64,000 nt of DNA from Agreia sp. Leaf283 (lineage in GTDB: Bacteria > Actinomycetota > Actinomycetes > Actinomycetales > Microbacteriaceae). Location: NCBI RefSeq assembly GCF_001422485.1, contig NZ_LMNF01000001.1, forward strand, positions 1,795,374-1,859,373. The letters run 5' to 3'. The notes under the pieces are model-generated. The model was not told the DNA's origin, ran no database searches, and saw nothing but the letters and a program-made list of their open reading frames with translations. This document shows, piece by piece, positions 18,417 to 27,320 of this stretch; position 1 is the first letter of the stretch; every line of letters starts with the position of its first letter. Position numbers and translations under genes: made by a program.

Positions 18417-19411
18417 TGTCGACCCACAGCCCGGCCCTCGAGGTCGCGCCCGGAGGTACCGACGGATCGCGCCAGGTGGCGCCCGTCCCGCCGGAATCCC
18501 CGCGCCCGGTGCGCAGACGACCACGGTCGGCGCGGATGGCCCCGGCGATCCTCCTGATCCCCGCGTCGCTCATCCTGATCGTGGTGATCGGGTACCCGCT
18601 GCTGCAGCTGGTGATCATGTCGTTCCAGGAGTTCGGCCGCGAGCAGGTCTTCGGCAAGCCGGCGCCGTTCGTCGGCCTCGACAACTACGTGCGGGTGCTC
18701 ACCGACTCGCAGTTCTGGGCGGTGCTGGGGCGCAGCGTCGCGTTCGCCGCCGTGAACGTGGTGGTCACGATGCTGATCGGCACGCTCATCGCGCTTCTGC
18801 TCACCCGGCTCAACAAGGGGTTCAAGCTGCTGGTCTCTGTCGGGCTGCTGCTCGCGTGGGCCATGCCGGCGCTCACCGCCGTGATCGTGTGGGGGTGGAT
18901 GTTCGACACGCAGTACGGCGTCGTGAACTACGTTCTCGGCATGATCACCGGGCAGGACCTGCACGGCAATTCGTGGCTCAGCAATCCGCTGAGCTTCTTC
19001 CTGGTGGCGACGATCATCATCACGTGGCAGTCGGTGCCCTTCGTGGCCTTCACGATCTATGCGGGTCTCACCCAGGTGCCGGAGGAGGTGCTCGAGGCCG
19101 CCCAGCTCGACGGCGCGAACGGGCCGAAACGCTTCTTCCTGGTGACCTTCCCCTACCTCAGGTCGATCTTCCTCGTGGTGACCGTGCTGCAGGTGATCTG
19201 GGACCTGCGGGTGTTCACCCAGATCTACGCCCTTCAGGGCATCGGCGGAGTCCGCGAGCAGACGTCGACCCTGGGCGTGTACATCTACCAGACGTCGCTC
19301 GGCACGGGCGACTACGGCGCCGGCGGGGCCATCGCCGTGATCATGGTGATCATCATGATGGCCATCTCCCTGTACTACGTACGCCAGAGCATCAAGGACG
19401 AAGACCTGTGA
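18417..19411 (+). CDS. Sugar ABC transporter permease (MalF-like)
   Basis: A 331-residue protein whose 40-residue Pro/Arg-rich cytoplasmic leader precedes six membrane helices. The ATPase-docking loop is EEVLEAAQLDGANGPKRFFLVTFPYL, the EAA motif of carbohydrate uptake permeases. It starts at ATG 18417 behind TAGGAG. It overlaps the second permease by four bases (GTGA). No ATPase is encoded nearby, so a shared MsiK-type ATPase elsewhere is expected. Confidence 0.93.
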
Positions 19412-20250
19412 CCCGTAAACATTTGAACAGCGCCGCGCTCGGTGCGGCGGCCGTGATCGTCTTCGTCTTCTCGGTCTTCCCGGTCTACTGGATGATCAAC
19501 ACCTCCCTGCAGCCCAACAACCAGATCCGCACGGTCGTGCCCAACTTCGTGCCCGCGAACTTCACGCTGCGCAACTACGAGACGGTGCTCTTCGACACCA
19601 CGAGATCCGACTTCATGCCGGCGCTCGGCAACTCGCTGATGGTGACCATCTCGACCGTGGTGATCGCCCTGGTCTTCGCGTTCCTGGCGTCGCTCGCGGT
19701 CACGCGGTTCCGTTTCCGCAGCCGCAAGGGATTCATCCTGGCGATCCTCATCATCCAGATGATCCCGGCCGAGGCCATGATCGTGTCGACCTATCGGGTG
19801 CTCGACAGCTGGAGCCTGCTCAACACGATCGCGGGCCTGACCCTCGTCTACGTCGCCACCGTGCTGCCGTTCACGATCTGGACCCTGCGGGGCTTCGTCA
19901 ACGGTATTCCGATCGACCTCGAGGAGGCGGCGATGATCGACGGATGCTCGCGCACGGGTGCGTTCTGGAAGATCACCTTCCCTCTGCTTGCGCCGGGCCT
20001 CGTCGCCACCGGCGTCTTCGGCTTCATCCAGGCGTGGAACGAGTTCCTGCTCGCCCTCGTCGTGAACTCCCGGCCGGAGATGATGACGCTCCCCGTGTGG
20101 CTGCGCACGTTCCAGGTCGCGACCGGAACCACCAACTGGGCGGCCATCATGGCGGGCTCGACGTTGATGGCGATTCCCGTGGTAATTTTCTTCCTCGTCG
20201 TGCAGGGTCGCATGACCGGCGGGCTCGTCAGCGGGGCGGTGAAGGGATGA
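19408..20250 (+). CDS. Sugar ABC transporter permease (MalG-like)
   Basis: A 280-residue protein starting at GTG 19408 inside the previous stop (MTRKHLNSAALGAAAVIVFV). It has six membrane segments and an EAA loop (DLEEAAMIDGCSRTGAFWKITFPLL). It pairs with the MalF-like subunit to form the importer channel. The stop overlaps the NagZ start (ATGA), which ties uptake to intracellular hydrolysis. Confidence 0.93.
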   Translation: MTRKHLNSAALGAAAVIVFVFSVFPVYWMINTSLQPNNQIRTVVPNFVPANFTLRNYETVLFDTTRSDFMPALGNSLMVTISTVVIALVFAFLASLAVTRFRFRSRKGFILAILIIQMIPAEAMIVSTYRVLDSWSLLNTIAGLTLVYVATVLPFTIWTLRGFVNGIPIDLEEAAMIDGCSRTGAFWKITFPLLAPGLVATGVFGFIQAWNEFLLALVVNSRPEMMTLPVWLRTFQVATGTTNWAAIMAGSTLMAIPVVIFFLVVQGRMTGGLVSGAVKG

Positions 20251-21728
20251 CGCGCCACGAGATCCTGGGCACGCTCCTTCCCGGATTCGCCGGCACCGAG
20301 CTGCCCGACTGGCTGCGTGCGCTGCTGGCCGACGGCCTCGCCGGCGTGTGCCTGTTCGGCGAGAACGTCTCCTCGCGCGATCAGCTCCGTCGGCTGACCG
20401 ACGACATCCGGTCGGCCAATCCGACCGCGCTCATCGCCATCGACGAAGAGGGCGGAGACGTGACGCGCCTCTACGCCGACACCGGCTCGCCCTTCGCCGG
20501 CAACGCGCTGCTGGGCCGCATCGACGACATCGAGCTCACCCGATCGGTGGGGGAGAGGGTCGGCGCCGAGCTCCGCGCTGCAGGCGTCAACCTCGATTTC
20601 GCTCCGGATGTCGACATCAATTCGAACCCGGACAATCCGGTCATCGGTGTGCGCAGCTTCGGCGCCGCAGCCGAGCTGGTATCGAGGCACGGCGCCGCAT
20701 GGACGCGGGGACTGCAGTCCCAGGGCGTCGCCGCCAGCATCAAGCACTTCCCCGGTCACGGAGACACGAGCCAGGACTCCCACCTCGCCCTTCCCGTGAT
20801 CGACGTGTCGCTCGACGAGCTGCGCACGCGCGAGTTGGAGCCGTTCCGAGCGGCGATCGCTGCGGGTGCGGCGACGGTGATGACGAGCCACATTCTGCTT
20901 CCCCGGATCGATGCGCAGAACCCGGCGACCTTCTCGGCGGCGATCCTCGACGGCATCCTGCGCCAGGAGCTGGGCTTCTCGGGCGTCGTCGTCTCGGACG
21001 CGCTCGACATGGCCGGCGCGAGCGCCGAGACAGGAATCCCCGTCGCGGCGGCGCGTGCCATCCAGGCCGGCTGCGACCTGCTCTGCATCGGCACGCGGAA
21101 CACCGCCGCACAGCTGGAGCAGATCGTCGCCGGCATGATCGAGGCCGTCGATCGGGGCGAGCTCGACGAGCGCCGGCTCTCGGATGCCTCGGGCCGGGTG
21201 CGCGATCTCGCCGGCTCGGTCGTCGTGGTGCCGGATGCACCCGGGCACGTCCCCGACGCTCCGCTCGCACATCCCGCGCTCGCACATACTTCACTCACCG
21301 ACGCGTTCGACGTCTCGGCGGCGGCGGAACGCTTCCTGGCCTCATCGAGGCACGCCCTCGTGCTGCGGATCGAGACGGAGGCGAACATCGCCGTCGGGGA
21401 CTCTCCGTGGGGACCGTTCGGCACCGGCCAGGCCGTCGATGCGATCAGGATCGACAGAGACGGGCCGGCGGCTGCCCGCGGCCTCGACCCGGATCGAGCG
21501 ATCGTCGTGATCGGCCGTGACAACCATCGCCGCCCCTGGGTCGTCGATCTGGTCGACGATCTGCGCCTGCAACACGCATCCGTGCTCGTCGTCGACATGG
21601 GGTGGCCCGGCGACGATCGGAGATACGCCGACATCGCGACCTTCGGCGGATCTCGCCTCGTGAGCGCAGCCCTCGCCGATATGCTCGAGCGGGCCACCGC
21701 AGCACCACTGAACGGAGAGACCCGATGA
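20247..21728 (+). CDS. nagZ: Cytosolic glycoside hydrolase family 3 beta-N-acetylhexosaminidase
   Basis: A 493-residue protein without a signal peptide. The NagZ-type catalytic His-Asp loop KHFPGHGDTSQDSH is present, as are substrate-contact motifs IDEEGGDVTRL and NLDFAPDVDIN and the nucleophile Asp in VVSDALDMAG. Beyond the TIM barrel, about 150 residues form the second GH3 domain. It would remove GlcNAc from imported chitobiose or muropeptide-derived sugars; related actinobacterial enzymes are phosphorolytic, using a His acid/base and phosphate. Coupled by overlap to both neighbours. Confidence 0.9.
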   Translation: MTRHEILGTLLPGFAGTELPDWLRALLADGLAGVCLFGENVSSRDQLRRLTDDIRSANPTALIAIDEEGGDVTRLYADTGSPFAGNALLGRIDDIELTRSVGERVGAELRAAGVNLDFAPDVDINSNPDNPVIGVRSFGAAAELVSRHGAAWTRGLQSQGVAASIKHFPGHGDTSQDSHLALPVIDVSLDELRTRELEPFRAAIAAGAATVMTSHILLPRIDAQNPATFSAAILDGILRQELGFSGVVVSDALDMAGASAETGIPVAAARAIQAGCDLLCIGTRNTAAQLEQIVAGMIEAVDRGELDERRLSDASGRVRDLAGSVVVVPDAPGHVPDAPLAHPALAHTSLTDAFDVSAAAERFLASSRHALVLRIETEANIAVGDSPWGPFGTGQAVDAIRIDRDGPAAARGLDPDRAIVVIGRDNHRRPWVVDLVDDLRLQHASVLVVDMGWPGDDRRYADIATFGGSRLVSAALADMLERATAAPLNGETR

Positions 21729-22660
21729 GGCTCGGACTAGACATCGGCGGCACCAAGACCGACGCCGTGGCCATCGACGAGCGGGGCGACATCGTCGCCC
21801 GCCTGCGCATACCGACCGGCTTCGGGCCCGACGCCGTCGTCGACACGGCTGTCTCGGCTCTCGAGCAGCTGGCTCAGCTCACCGCCATCCCGCTGTCGGC
21901 GTTCCCGAGCATCGGCATCGGCATCCCGGGCACCGTCGACACGGAGGTGGGCATCGTGTCGCACGCGGTCAACCTGGGCGTCGACGAACTCGAGCTCGCG
22001 CGAGACCTCAGGCTGCGGCTGGGCGTGGCCGTGCAGGTCGAGAACGACGTCAAGGCCGCGGCGCTCGGGGCCTTCAGGCTGCTCTTCCCGCCGGACGGCG
22101 GCGGCGATCGACACTCCATGGCCTACCTGAACCTGGGCACCGGCCTGGCGGCCGGTCTCGTTCTGGGAGGCGAGCTGTGGCGCGGGTCGCGGGGCACCGC
22201 GGGCGAGATCGGCCACATACCGGTCGACCCGACGGGGGCCCTGTGCCCGTGCGGCCAGCGCGGCTGCCTCGAGACGGTGGCATCCGGATCGGCGATCGCC
22301 CGCCAGTGGCCGAGCGACGACGCCCTGCCCGTGCTCTCCCTGCTCGCGGCCGCCCAGGCCGGCGACCCGGGCGCCGTCGCCATCCATCGCTCGCTCGTCG
22401 AGAACGTCGCCGCGGCCGTGCGCATCCTGGTGCTCACCGTCGACGTCGAGGCCGTCGTGATCGGGGGAGGGCTCAGCCACCTCGGCGATCCTCTGCTCGA
22501 CGACATCCGCGCAGTGCTCGGGGGCTGGGCCCTCGACTCGCCGTTCCTCGCCTCGCTCGAGCTGCCCGGCCGCGTGCAGTTCGTGCCCGACGACTTTCCT
22601 GTGGCCGCCGTCGGGGCCGCCCTGGTCGGACGTCCGCTCGCGCTCGCCGAGGAGGTGTGA
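21725..22660 (+). CDS. ROK-family sugar kinase, probably N-acetylglucosamine kinase
   Basis: A 311-residue protein with the ATP phosphate-binding loop LDIGGTKTDAVAID, catalytic Asp in VENDVKAAALGAF and the ROK zinc motif CPCGQRGCLE. It has no DNA-binding domain, so it is an enzyme. Glucokinases share this fold. Placement between nagZ and nagB favours GlcNAc, giving the substrate for NagA. ATG overlaps the nagZ stop. Confidence 0.85.
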   Translation: MRLGLDIGGTKTDAVAIDERGDIVARLRIPTGFGPDAVVDTAVSALEQLAQLTAIPLSAFPSIGIGIPGTVDTEVGIVSHAVNLGVDELELARDLRLRLGVAVQVENDVKAAALGAFRLLFPPDGGGDRHSMAYLNLGTGLAAGLVLGGELWRGSRGTAGEIGHIPVDPTGALCPCGQRGCLETVASGSAIARQWPSDDALPVLSLLAAAQAGDPGAVAIHRSLVENVAAAVRILVLTVDVEAVVIGGGLSHLGDPLLDDIRAVLGGWALDSPFLASLELPGRVQFVPDDFPVAAVGAALVGRPLALAEEV

Positions 22661-22661
22661 C

Positions 22662-23447
22662 ATGGCCGAGATCGTGATCGTCGACTCGGTCGAGACAGCC
22701 GGCGAGGTCGCGGCCGATGCGGTGCAGCGACTCGTCGCCGAGCGCAAGGACGCGGTGCTGGGACTCGCCACGGGGTCGACGCCCGTGCCCCTCTACCGCG
22801 CGCTCGAACGTCGGGTGGCGTCGGGTGGGCTCGACCTCTCGAAGCTCCGAGGCTTCGCGCTCGACGAGTACGTCGGACTGCCGGAGGGCCATGAGCAGAG
22901 CTATGCCTCGGTGATCCGGCGCGAGGTCGTCGAGCCGCTGCGACTCGACCCGAGCTCGGTGCACGTTCCCGACGGGCGTCCGCAGCAGATCGAGACGGCC
23001 GGCGCCCGCTATGAGGCGCAGCTTCGGGAGGCCGGCGGGATCGACCTCCAGATCCTCGGCCTCGGAACCGACGGACACATCGGCTTCAACGAGCCGGGAT
23101 CGTCGTTCGCCTCGCTCACCCGCGTGAAGACCCTCACCGAGCAGACGCGCCGCGACAACGCGCGCTTCTTCGCGTCGCCCGACGAGGTGCCGATGCACTG
23201 CATCACACAGGGGGTCGGCACCATCCTGCGAGCCCGGCACCTGTTGCTGCTGGCCTTCGGGGATGGCAAGGCCGAAGCGCTCGCGGCCGCGGTCGAGGGA
23301 CCGCTCACTGCGAGCGTGCCCGGCTCAGCGATCCAACTGCATGAGAGGGTGACCGTCGTCGTCGACGAGGCGGCGGCATCCCGCCTCGCCCGCGCCGACT
23401 ACTACCGCTACGCGTGGGCCAACAAGCCGGCCTGGCAGGGCGTCTGA
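22662..23447 (+). CDS. nagB: Glucosamine-6-phosphate deaminase
   Basis: A 261-residue protein with the phosphate loop LGLATGSTPVPLYRAL, active-site Asp in FALDEYVGL and the LGLGTDGHIGFNEPGSSF loop carrying the catalytic Asp/His. It converts glucosamine-6-phosphate to fructose-6-phosphate and ammonia. It starts one base after the kinase stop. It converges on nagA, leaving 28 bases between them with a small GCCGG/CCGGC hairpin. Confidence 0.96.
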   Translation: MAEIVIVDSVETAGEVAADAVQRLVAERKDAVLGLATGSTPVPLYRALERRVASGGLDLSKLRGFALDEYVGLPEGHEQSYASVIRREVVEPLRLDPSSVHVPDGRPQQIETAGARYEAQLREAGGIDLQILGLGTDGHIGFNEPGSSFASLTRVKTLTEQTRRDNARFFASPDEVPMHCITQGVGTILRARHLLLLAFGDGKAEALAAAVEGPLTASVPGSAIQLHERVTVVVDEAAASRLARADYYRYAWANKPAWQGV

Positions 23448-23475
23448 GGCCGGTCTCCCGGCGCGACCAACCGCC

Positions 23476-24624
23476 CTAGGCGAGCCTCTCGCCATCGGCG
23501 AAGACGTCGGTCGCGTGCCAGCCGGCGTCGAGCAGCACCGCGTCGGCGGCGTAGCCCGTGCTCAGGTACCCGAGCCGCTCGTCGAGGCCGAGCGCGCGGG
23601 CGGGACTCGCCGTGAGTGCGCGCACGGCCAGCACGGGATCGATGTTCGCGCGTTCGATCGCGGTGCGCAGCGCGGTGTCGAGGGTGAGGGTCGACCCGGC
23701 GAGGGTCTGCGTGCCGCTCAGCATGGCCTCGCCCTCGACGACCGTCACGTCGAGAGAGCCCAGCCGGTACTCCCCGTCGTGGGATGCGGCGGCGGCCATG
23801 GCGTCGGAGACCAGGAGAACGCGCTGCGGCGCGGCCACGAAGCAGAGGCGTGCGACATCGGGATGCACGTGCACCCCGTCGAGGATGAGTTCGAGCGCGA
23901 CTCTAGGGTCGTCGAACGCCGCCACGACAGGGCCGGGCGCGCGGTGGTGGATTCCGGGCATGGCGTTGAACGCGTGCGTCAGCACCGTCGCGCCGCGGTC
24001 GAACGCCTGCCTCGTGAGCTCGAGTCCGGCATCAGTGTGCCCGACGGCCACGACGACCCCGGCGGCCACGAAGCGGTCGATCGCGTCGAGGGCGCCGGGC
24101 AGTTCGGGCGCGATCGTGATCTGCCTCAGGGTGCCGCCGGATGCCTCCAGCAGCATCTCGACGGCGGCCGGGTCGGGGTGCACCAGATGATCGGGGTCGT
24201 GCGCGCCACGGTGCAGGGGCGACAGGAACGGGCCCTCGAGGTGCGACCCGAGCACGAGCGGGTCGCGCCCGGCCAGCTGCGCCACCTGCCGGAGGCTCGC
24301 GACGAGGTCGTGGAGCGGATTCGAGACCAGGCTCAGCACAGATCGGGTGGTGCCGTGCGCGCGATGCGCGTCGAGGGCGATGCGCATGGCGTCGGGGCCG
24401 TCGTCGAAGGATGCGCCGCCACCGCCGTGGCCGTGCACGTCGACGAAGCCCGGGGTCACCCACCTGCCGCGGGCGTCGACGCGTTCCTCCGCAGGAATGG
24501 ACGGGGCCAGCGCCTGCCAGGCCGAGCCGGTGCCCGTCGCTGCGATGGTGTCGCCGGCGAAGACCATCCAGAAGTCGTCGAGGATGCCGTCGGCGTCGAG
24601 CTTGCGCGCGCCGTGCAGCAGCAT
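23476..24624 (-). CDS. nagA: N-acetylglucosamine-6-phosphate deacetylase
   Basis: A 382-residue amidohydrolase. Metal and substrate motifs appear in order: DVHGHGGGGASF, GSHLEGPFLSPLHRGAHD, VGHTDAG, THAFNAMPG, ILDGVHVHPD and LLVSDAMAA. It removes acetate from GlcNAc-6-P before NagB. The start at ATG 24624 overlaps the stop of the upstream YrdB-like gene (ATGA), so it is expressed from the opposite strand to the rest of the pathway. Confidence 0.95.
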   Translation of the reverse strand: MLLHGARKLDADGILDDFWMVFAGDTIAATGTGSAWQALAPSIPAEERVDARGRWVTPGFVDVHGHGGGGASFDDGPDAMRIALDAHRAHGTTRSVLSLVSNPLHDLVASLRQVAQLAGRDPLVLGSHLEGPFLSPLHRGAHDPDHLVHPDPAAVEMLLEASGGTLRQITIAPELPGALDAIDRFVAAGVVVAVGHTDAGLELTRQAFDRGATVLTHAFNAMPGIHHRAPGPVVAAFDDPRVALELILDGVHVHPDVARLCFVAAPQRVLLVSDAMAAAASHDGEYRLGSLDVTVVEGEAMLSGTQTLAGSTLTLDTALRTAIERANIDPVLAVRALTASPARALGLDERLGYLSTGYAADAVLLDAGWHATDVFADGERLA

Positions 24625-24986
24625 CAGCGGAGCTCTTTGCGCCCGGAGATGACCCCGCTGACCGCGGCGGCGACGCCGAAGACCACCGCGACGATGGGCT
24701 GTCCGAGCATGAGCCAGGCCAGCGCGGCGGACCCCATGATGAGGATCTCGATGAGCGCCTTGCCGAAGGCATCGAGCCGCACGACGGCGCGCGGAGACCG
24801 GAAGAGAGCCCACAGCAGGATGGCGAACAGGGGCGTCGCGACGCAGAGCACCACGTTGAGCCACGGGCCGGGCCAGGCCAGGAATCCCCAGATGCCGAGG
24901 CTGACGAAGGCGAACAGTTCGAGGATGAACCGGATCACCTCGGCTATGCCGATCCGGTCGGGAGCTGTCTCTGTCTGCTGAGTCAC
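24624..24986 (-). CDS. YrdB/DUF2568-like small membrane protein
   Basis: A 120-residue protein with four hydrophobic segments (IRFILELFAFVSLGIWGFLA, WLNVVLCVATPLFAILLWALF, IEILIMGSAALAWLMLG, IVAVVFGVAAAVSGVI). This layout and the phrase ALFRSPRAVVRL fit the YrdB family, whose function is unknown. It overlaps nagA by four bases, a coupled pair. Confidence 0.75.
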   Translation of the reverse strand: MTQQTETAPDRIGIAEVIRFILELFAFVSLGIWGFLAWPGPWLNVVLCVATPLFAILLWALFRSPRAVVRLDAFGKALIEILIMGSAALAWLMLGQPIVAVVFGVAAAVSGVISGRKELR

Positions 24987-25007
24987 GGTTCCAGCGTACC
25001 GACCGCG

Positions 25008-25859
25008 TCAGCGGAAGATGATCGTGCGGGCGCCGTCTTGGAGCACTCGATGCTCCGAGAACCACTTGACGGCCTGGGTGAGGGTGCGGCTCTCCTCGTC
25101 CTGGCCGATGGAGACGAGCTCCGAAGCGGTGCGGGAGTGGTCGACGCGCACGACGTTCTGCTCGATGATGGGCCCCTCGTCGAGGTCGCTCGTCACGAAG
25201 TGGGCGGTGGCTCCGATGAGCTTCACCCCGCGGGCGTGGGCCTGCTTGTAGGGGTTCGCGCCCTTGAAGCCGGGCAGGAACGAGTGGTGGATGTTGATGG
25301 CCCGCCCGGCGAGCGCGGCGCAGAGTTCGGGCGACAGGATCTGCATGTATCGCGCCAGCACCACGAGCTCGATGTCGTTCTGCTCCACCACCTCGAGCAC
25401 GCGACGTTCGAACGCGGCCTTGCTCGCGGCATCCGTCACCGGAAGGGACTCGAAGGCCACCCCGTAGAACCCGGCGAGCTCGGCGAGCACCGTGTGGTTG
25501 CTCAGCACGAGCGGGATGTCGACGGAGAGCTGGCCGGCGCGCTGGCGGAACAGCAGATCGTTGAGGCAGTGCGCAGCCGTTGAGCCGAGGACAAGGGTGC
25601 GCAGGGGGCGGCCGACGACGTCGAGCTGCCAGTCCATGTCGTAGCGCTCGATCACCGGGGCCAGGGCCTGCTCGAAGACGGAGCGATCGGACTCGGACTC
25701 GACCTGGAGGCGCATGAAGAACCGGCCCGTGTCGGCGCTCGAGAACTGCTGGCTCTCGGTGATGTTGCCGCCGGATGAGACCACCGCGCCGCTCACGGCG
25801 TGCACGATCCCGGGGAGGTCGGCGCAGACGAAGGTCAATACCCAGTGGGAACTCGTCAA
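25008..25859 (-). CDS. purU: Formyltetrahydrofolate deformylase
   Basis: A 283-residue protein with a TTG start. The N-terminal ACT domain (HWVLTFVCADLPGIVHAVSGAV, about residues 5-85) precedes a formyltransferase fold with LVLARYMQILSPEL and the catalytic INIHHSFLPGFKGANPY and DEGPIIEQ. It hydrolyses 10-formyl-THF to formate and THF and so balances one-carbon pools used by PurN/PurH. A TAGTGT -10-like hexamer lies about 40 bases upstream on the minus strand. Confidence 0.95.
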   Translation of the reverse strand: MTSSHWVLTFVCADLPGIVHAVSGAVVSSGGNITESQQFSSADTGRFFMRLQVESESDRSVFEQALAPVIERYDMDWQLDVVGRPLRTLVLGSTAAHCLNDLLFRQRAGQLSVDIPLVLSNHTVLAELAGFYGVAFESLPVTDAASKAAFERRVLEVVEQNDIELVVLARYMQILSPELCAALAGRAINIHHSFLPGFKGANPYKQAHARGVKLIGATAHFVTSDLDEGPIIEQNVVRVDHSRTASELVSIGQDEESRTLTQAVKWFSEHRVLQDGARTIIFR

Positions 25860-26075
25860 CGCTCTCGCCTCTTCTCTTGGCTTCTGCCTCCCGATACACT
25901 AGCGGGTGGCCGACGGATATCGTTCGGCCCCGGGCATGCACGACGTCGTCATCGGTTCCTGAGGTCTGGTGCCCGTCGTGCGGCGTCGTCCGACTCTTCC
26001 GATGCCGCCCTCGTCAGGTTGGCGTGACGCCGCCTCTGTTCGCCTTCTTTCGTTAGTTTGGTTCGTTCTTTCTCC

Positions 26076-27320
26076 GTGACTCAGCCGTTCACCTCTCCCA
26101 TCGCCGTCGTCCCGACCGGAGCCCCCGGACGTCCCTTCCCCTGGGGCGGCCTGCTCGTGCTCGCCTCGGCCGTGTTCCTCTCGGTCACCGCCGAAATGCT
26201 TCCCACGGGCCTCCTGCCGGAGATGAGCGCGGAGCTCGGGGTCGGCCAGTCGCAGATCGGGCTGCTCGTCTCGGTCTTCGCCTTCGCGGTCGTGCTCACG
26301 AGCATCCCTCTCTCGCGGCTGACACGCAGCGTCTCTCGGCACCGCCTGATCGTTCTCGTGCTCATCGTCGTCTCGCTCTCGAGCGCGGTCACCGCCATCG
26401 CGCCGAGCTTCGAGATCCTCGTGGGAGCGCGCATCGTGGGCGGCATGGCGCACGGGCTGTTCTGGGCAGTGATGGGCGCCTATTCGGGCTATCTCGTGCC
26501 GAAGGAGCAGCTCGGCCGAGCCGTCGCCATCACCACCGGTGGAGGCACGCTCGCCTTCGTGCTCGGCGTTCCCCTCGGCACCGTGCTCGGGCAGGCCGTC
26601 GGGTGGCGGAGCGCGTTCGGGGCCATCGCGGTGCTGTGCATCGTGGGCGCGGCCCTGATGCTTTGGCTGTTGCCCCGGGTGGAGCGCCCGGCCAAGTCCG
26701 ATGCGCCGGCGGAACGGCATCCGTCGGGCCGACGCAAGCTCGATGCATCGGTGCCCGCCGTCGCCCTGCTCTGCCTGCTGGCCGCCGTCATCATGATCGG
26801 TCATTACGCCTTCTACACCTTCATCGCGCCCTATCTCATCGGGGAGCTGGGTGTGGATTCCGGCGACGTGGGACTGCTGCTGGCGATCTACGGCATCGCC
26901 GGCGCGGGCGGCCTGCTGCTCGCCGGAACGGTGTTCGGTCGGCATCCCACGCTCGGCGTGGTGATCGGTGTCGCCGTCACCGCGATCTCGGTGACCGTCA
27001 TGGCCCTGTTCGCGGCCAACCCGATGATCGCCATCCCGGCGTTCGTGCTGTGGGGACTCGTCTTCGGAACCCTGCCGCCGCTCCTCGGCGCCCGGCTGCT
27101 GCATGTCGCATCGGTCGACATCCGCGATACGGCGAGTGCGTTCTATTCGACGTCGTTCAATGTCGGCATCGGCGGGGGAGCCCTCGTGGGCGCGGCCCTG
27201 CTCGACGGGTTCGGTCTGACGTCGCTTCCGGTGGCGTACCTGATCACCCTGGCGCTCGCGGGCGTGCTGCTGGTGGCGGCCGAGCTGAACTCGCGCCGCC
27301 GCAGCGCGCGCGTCAGCTGA
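26076..27320 (+). CDS. MFS efflux transporter (AraJ/YdhP-like)
   Basis: A 414-residue protein if GTG 26076 is used; TTG 26058 would add six residues, and neither has a clear ribosome site. It has twelve predicted membrane helices and a central cytoplasmic loop (ERPAKSDAPAERHPSGRRKL). The text MLPTGLLPEMSAELGVGQSQIG is typical of the drug/sugar efflux DHA1 family. The 216-base gap upstream holds the divergent purU promoter; I see nothing else definite there. Its 3' end overlaps the convergent sigma-factor gene by eight bases. Confidence 0.85.
   Translation: MTQPFTSPIAVVPTGAPGRPFPWGGLLVLASAVFLSVTAEMLPTGLLPEMSAELGVGQSQIGLLVSVFAFAVVLTSIPLSRLTRSVSRHRLIVLVLIVVSLSSAVTAIAPSFEILVGARIVGGMAHGLFWAVMGAYSGYLVPKEQLGRAVAITTGGGTLAFVLGVPLGTVLGQAVGWRSAFGAIAVLCIVGAALMLWLLPRVERPAKSDAPAERHPSGRRKLDASVPAVALLCLLAAVIMIGHYAFYTFIAPYLIGELGVDSGDVGLLLAIYGIAGAGGLLLAGTVFGRHPTLGVVIGVAVTAISVTVMALFAANPMIAIPAFVLWGLVFGTLPPLLGARLLHVASVDIRDTASAFYSTSFNVGIGGGALVGAALLDGFGLTSLPVAYLITLALAGVLLVAAELNSRRRSARVS

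Noticed and set aside
24625..25941. An N-terminal extension of nagA by about 440 codons
   Set aside because: The extension is an out-of-frame reading of the YrdB-like and purU genes. NagA homology begins at MLLHGARKLD, where an ATG overlaps the previous stop.
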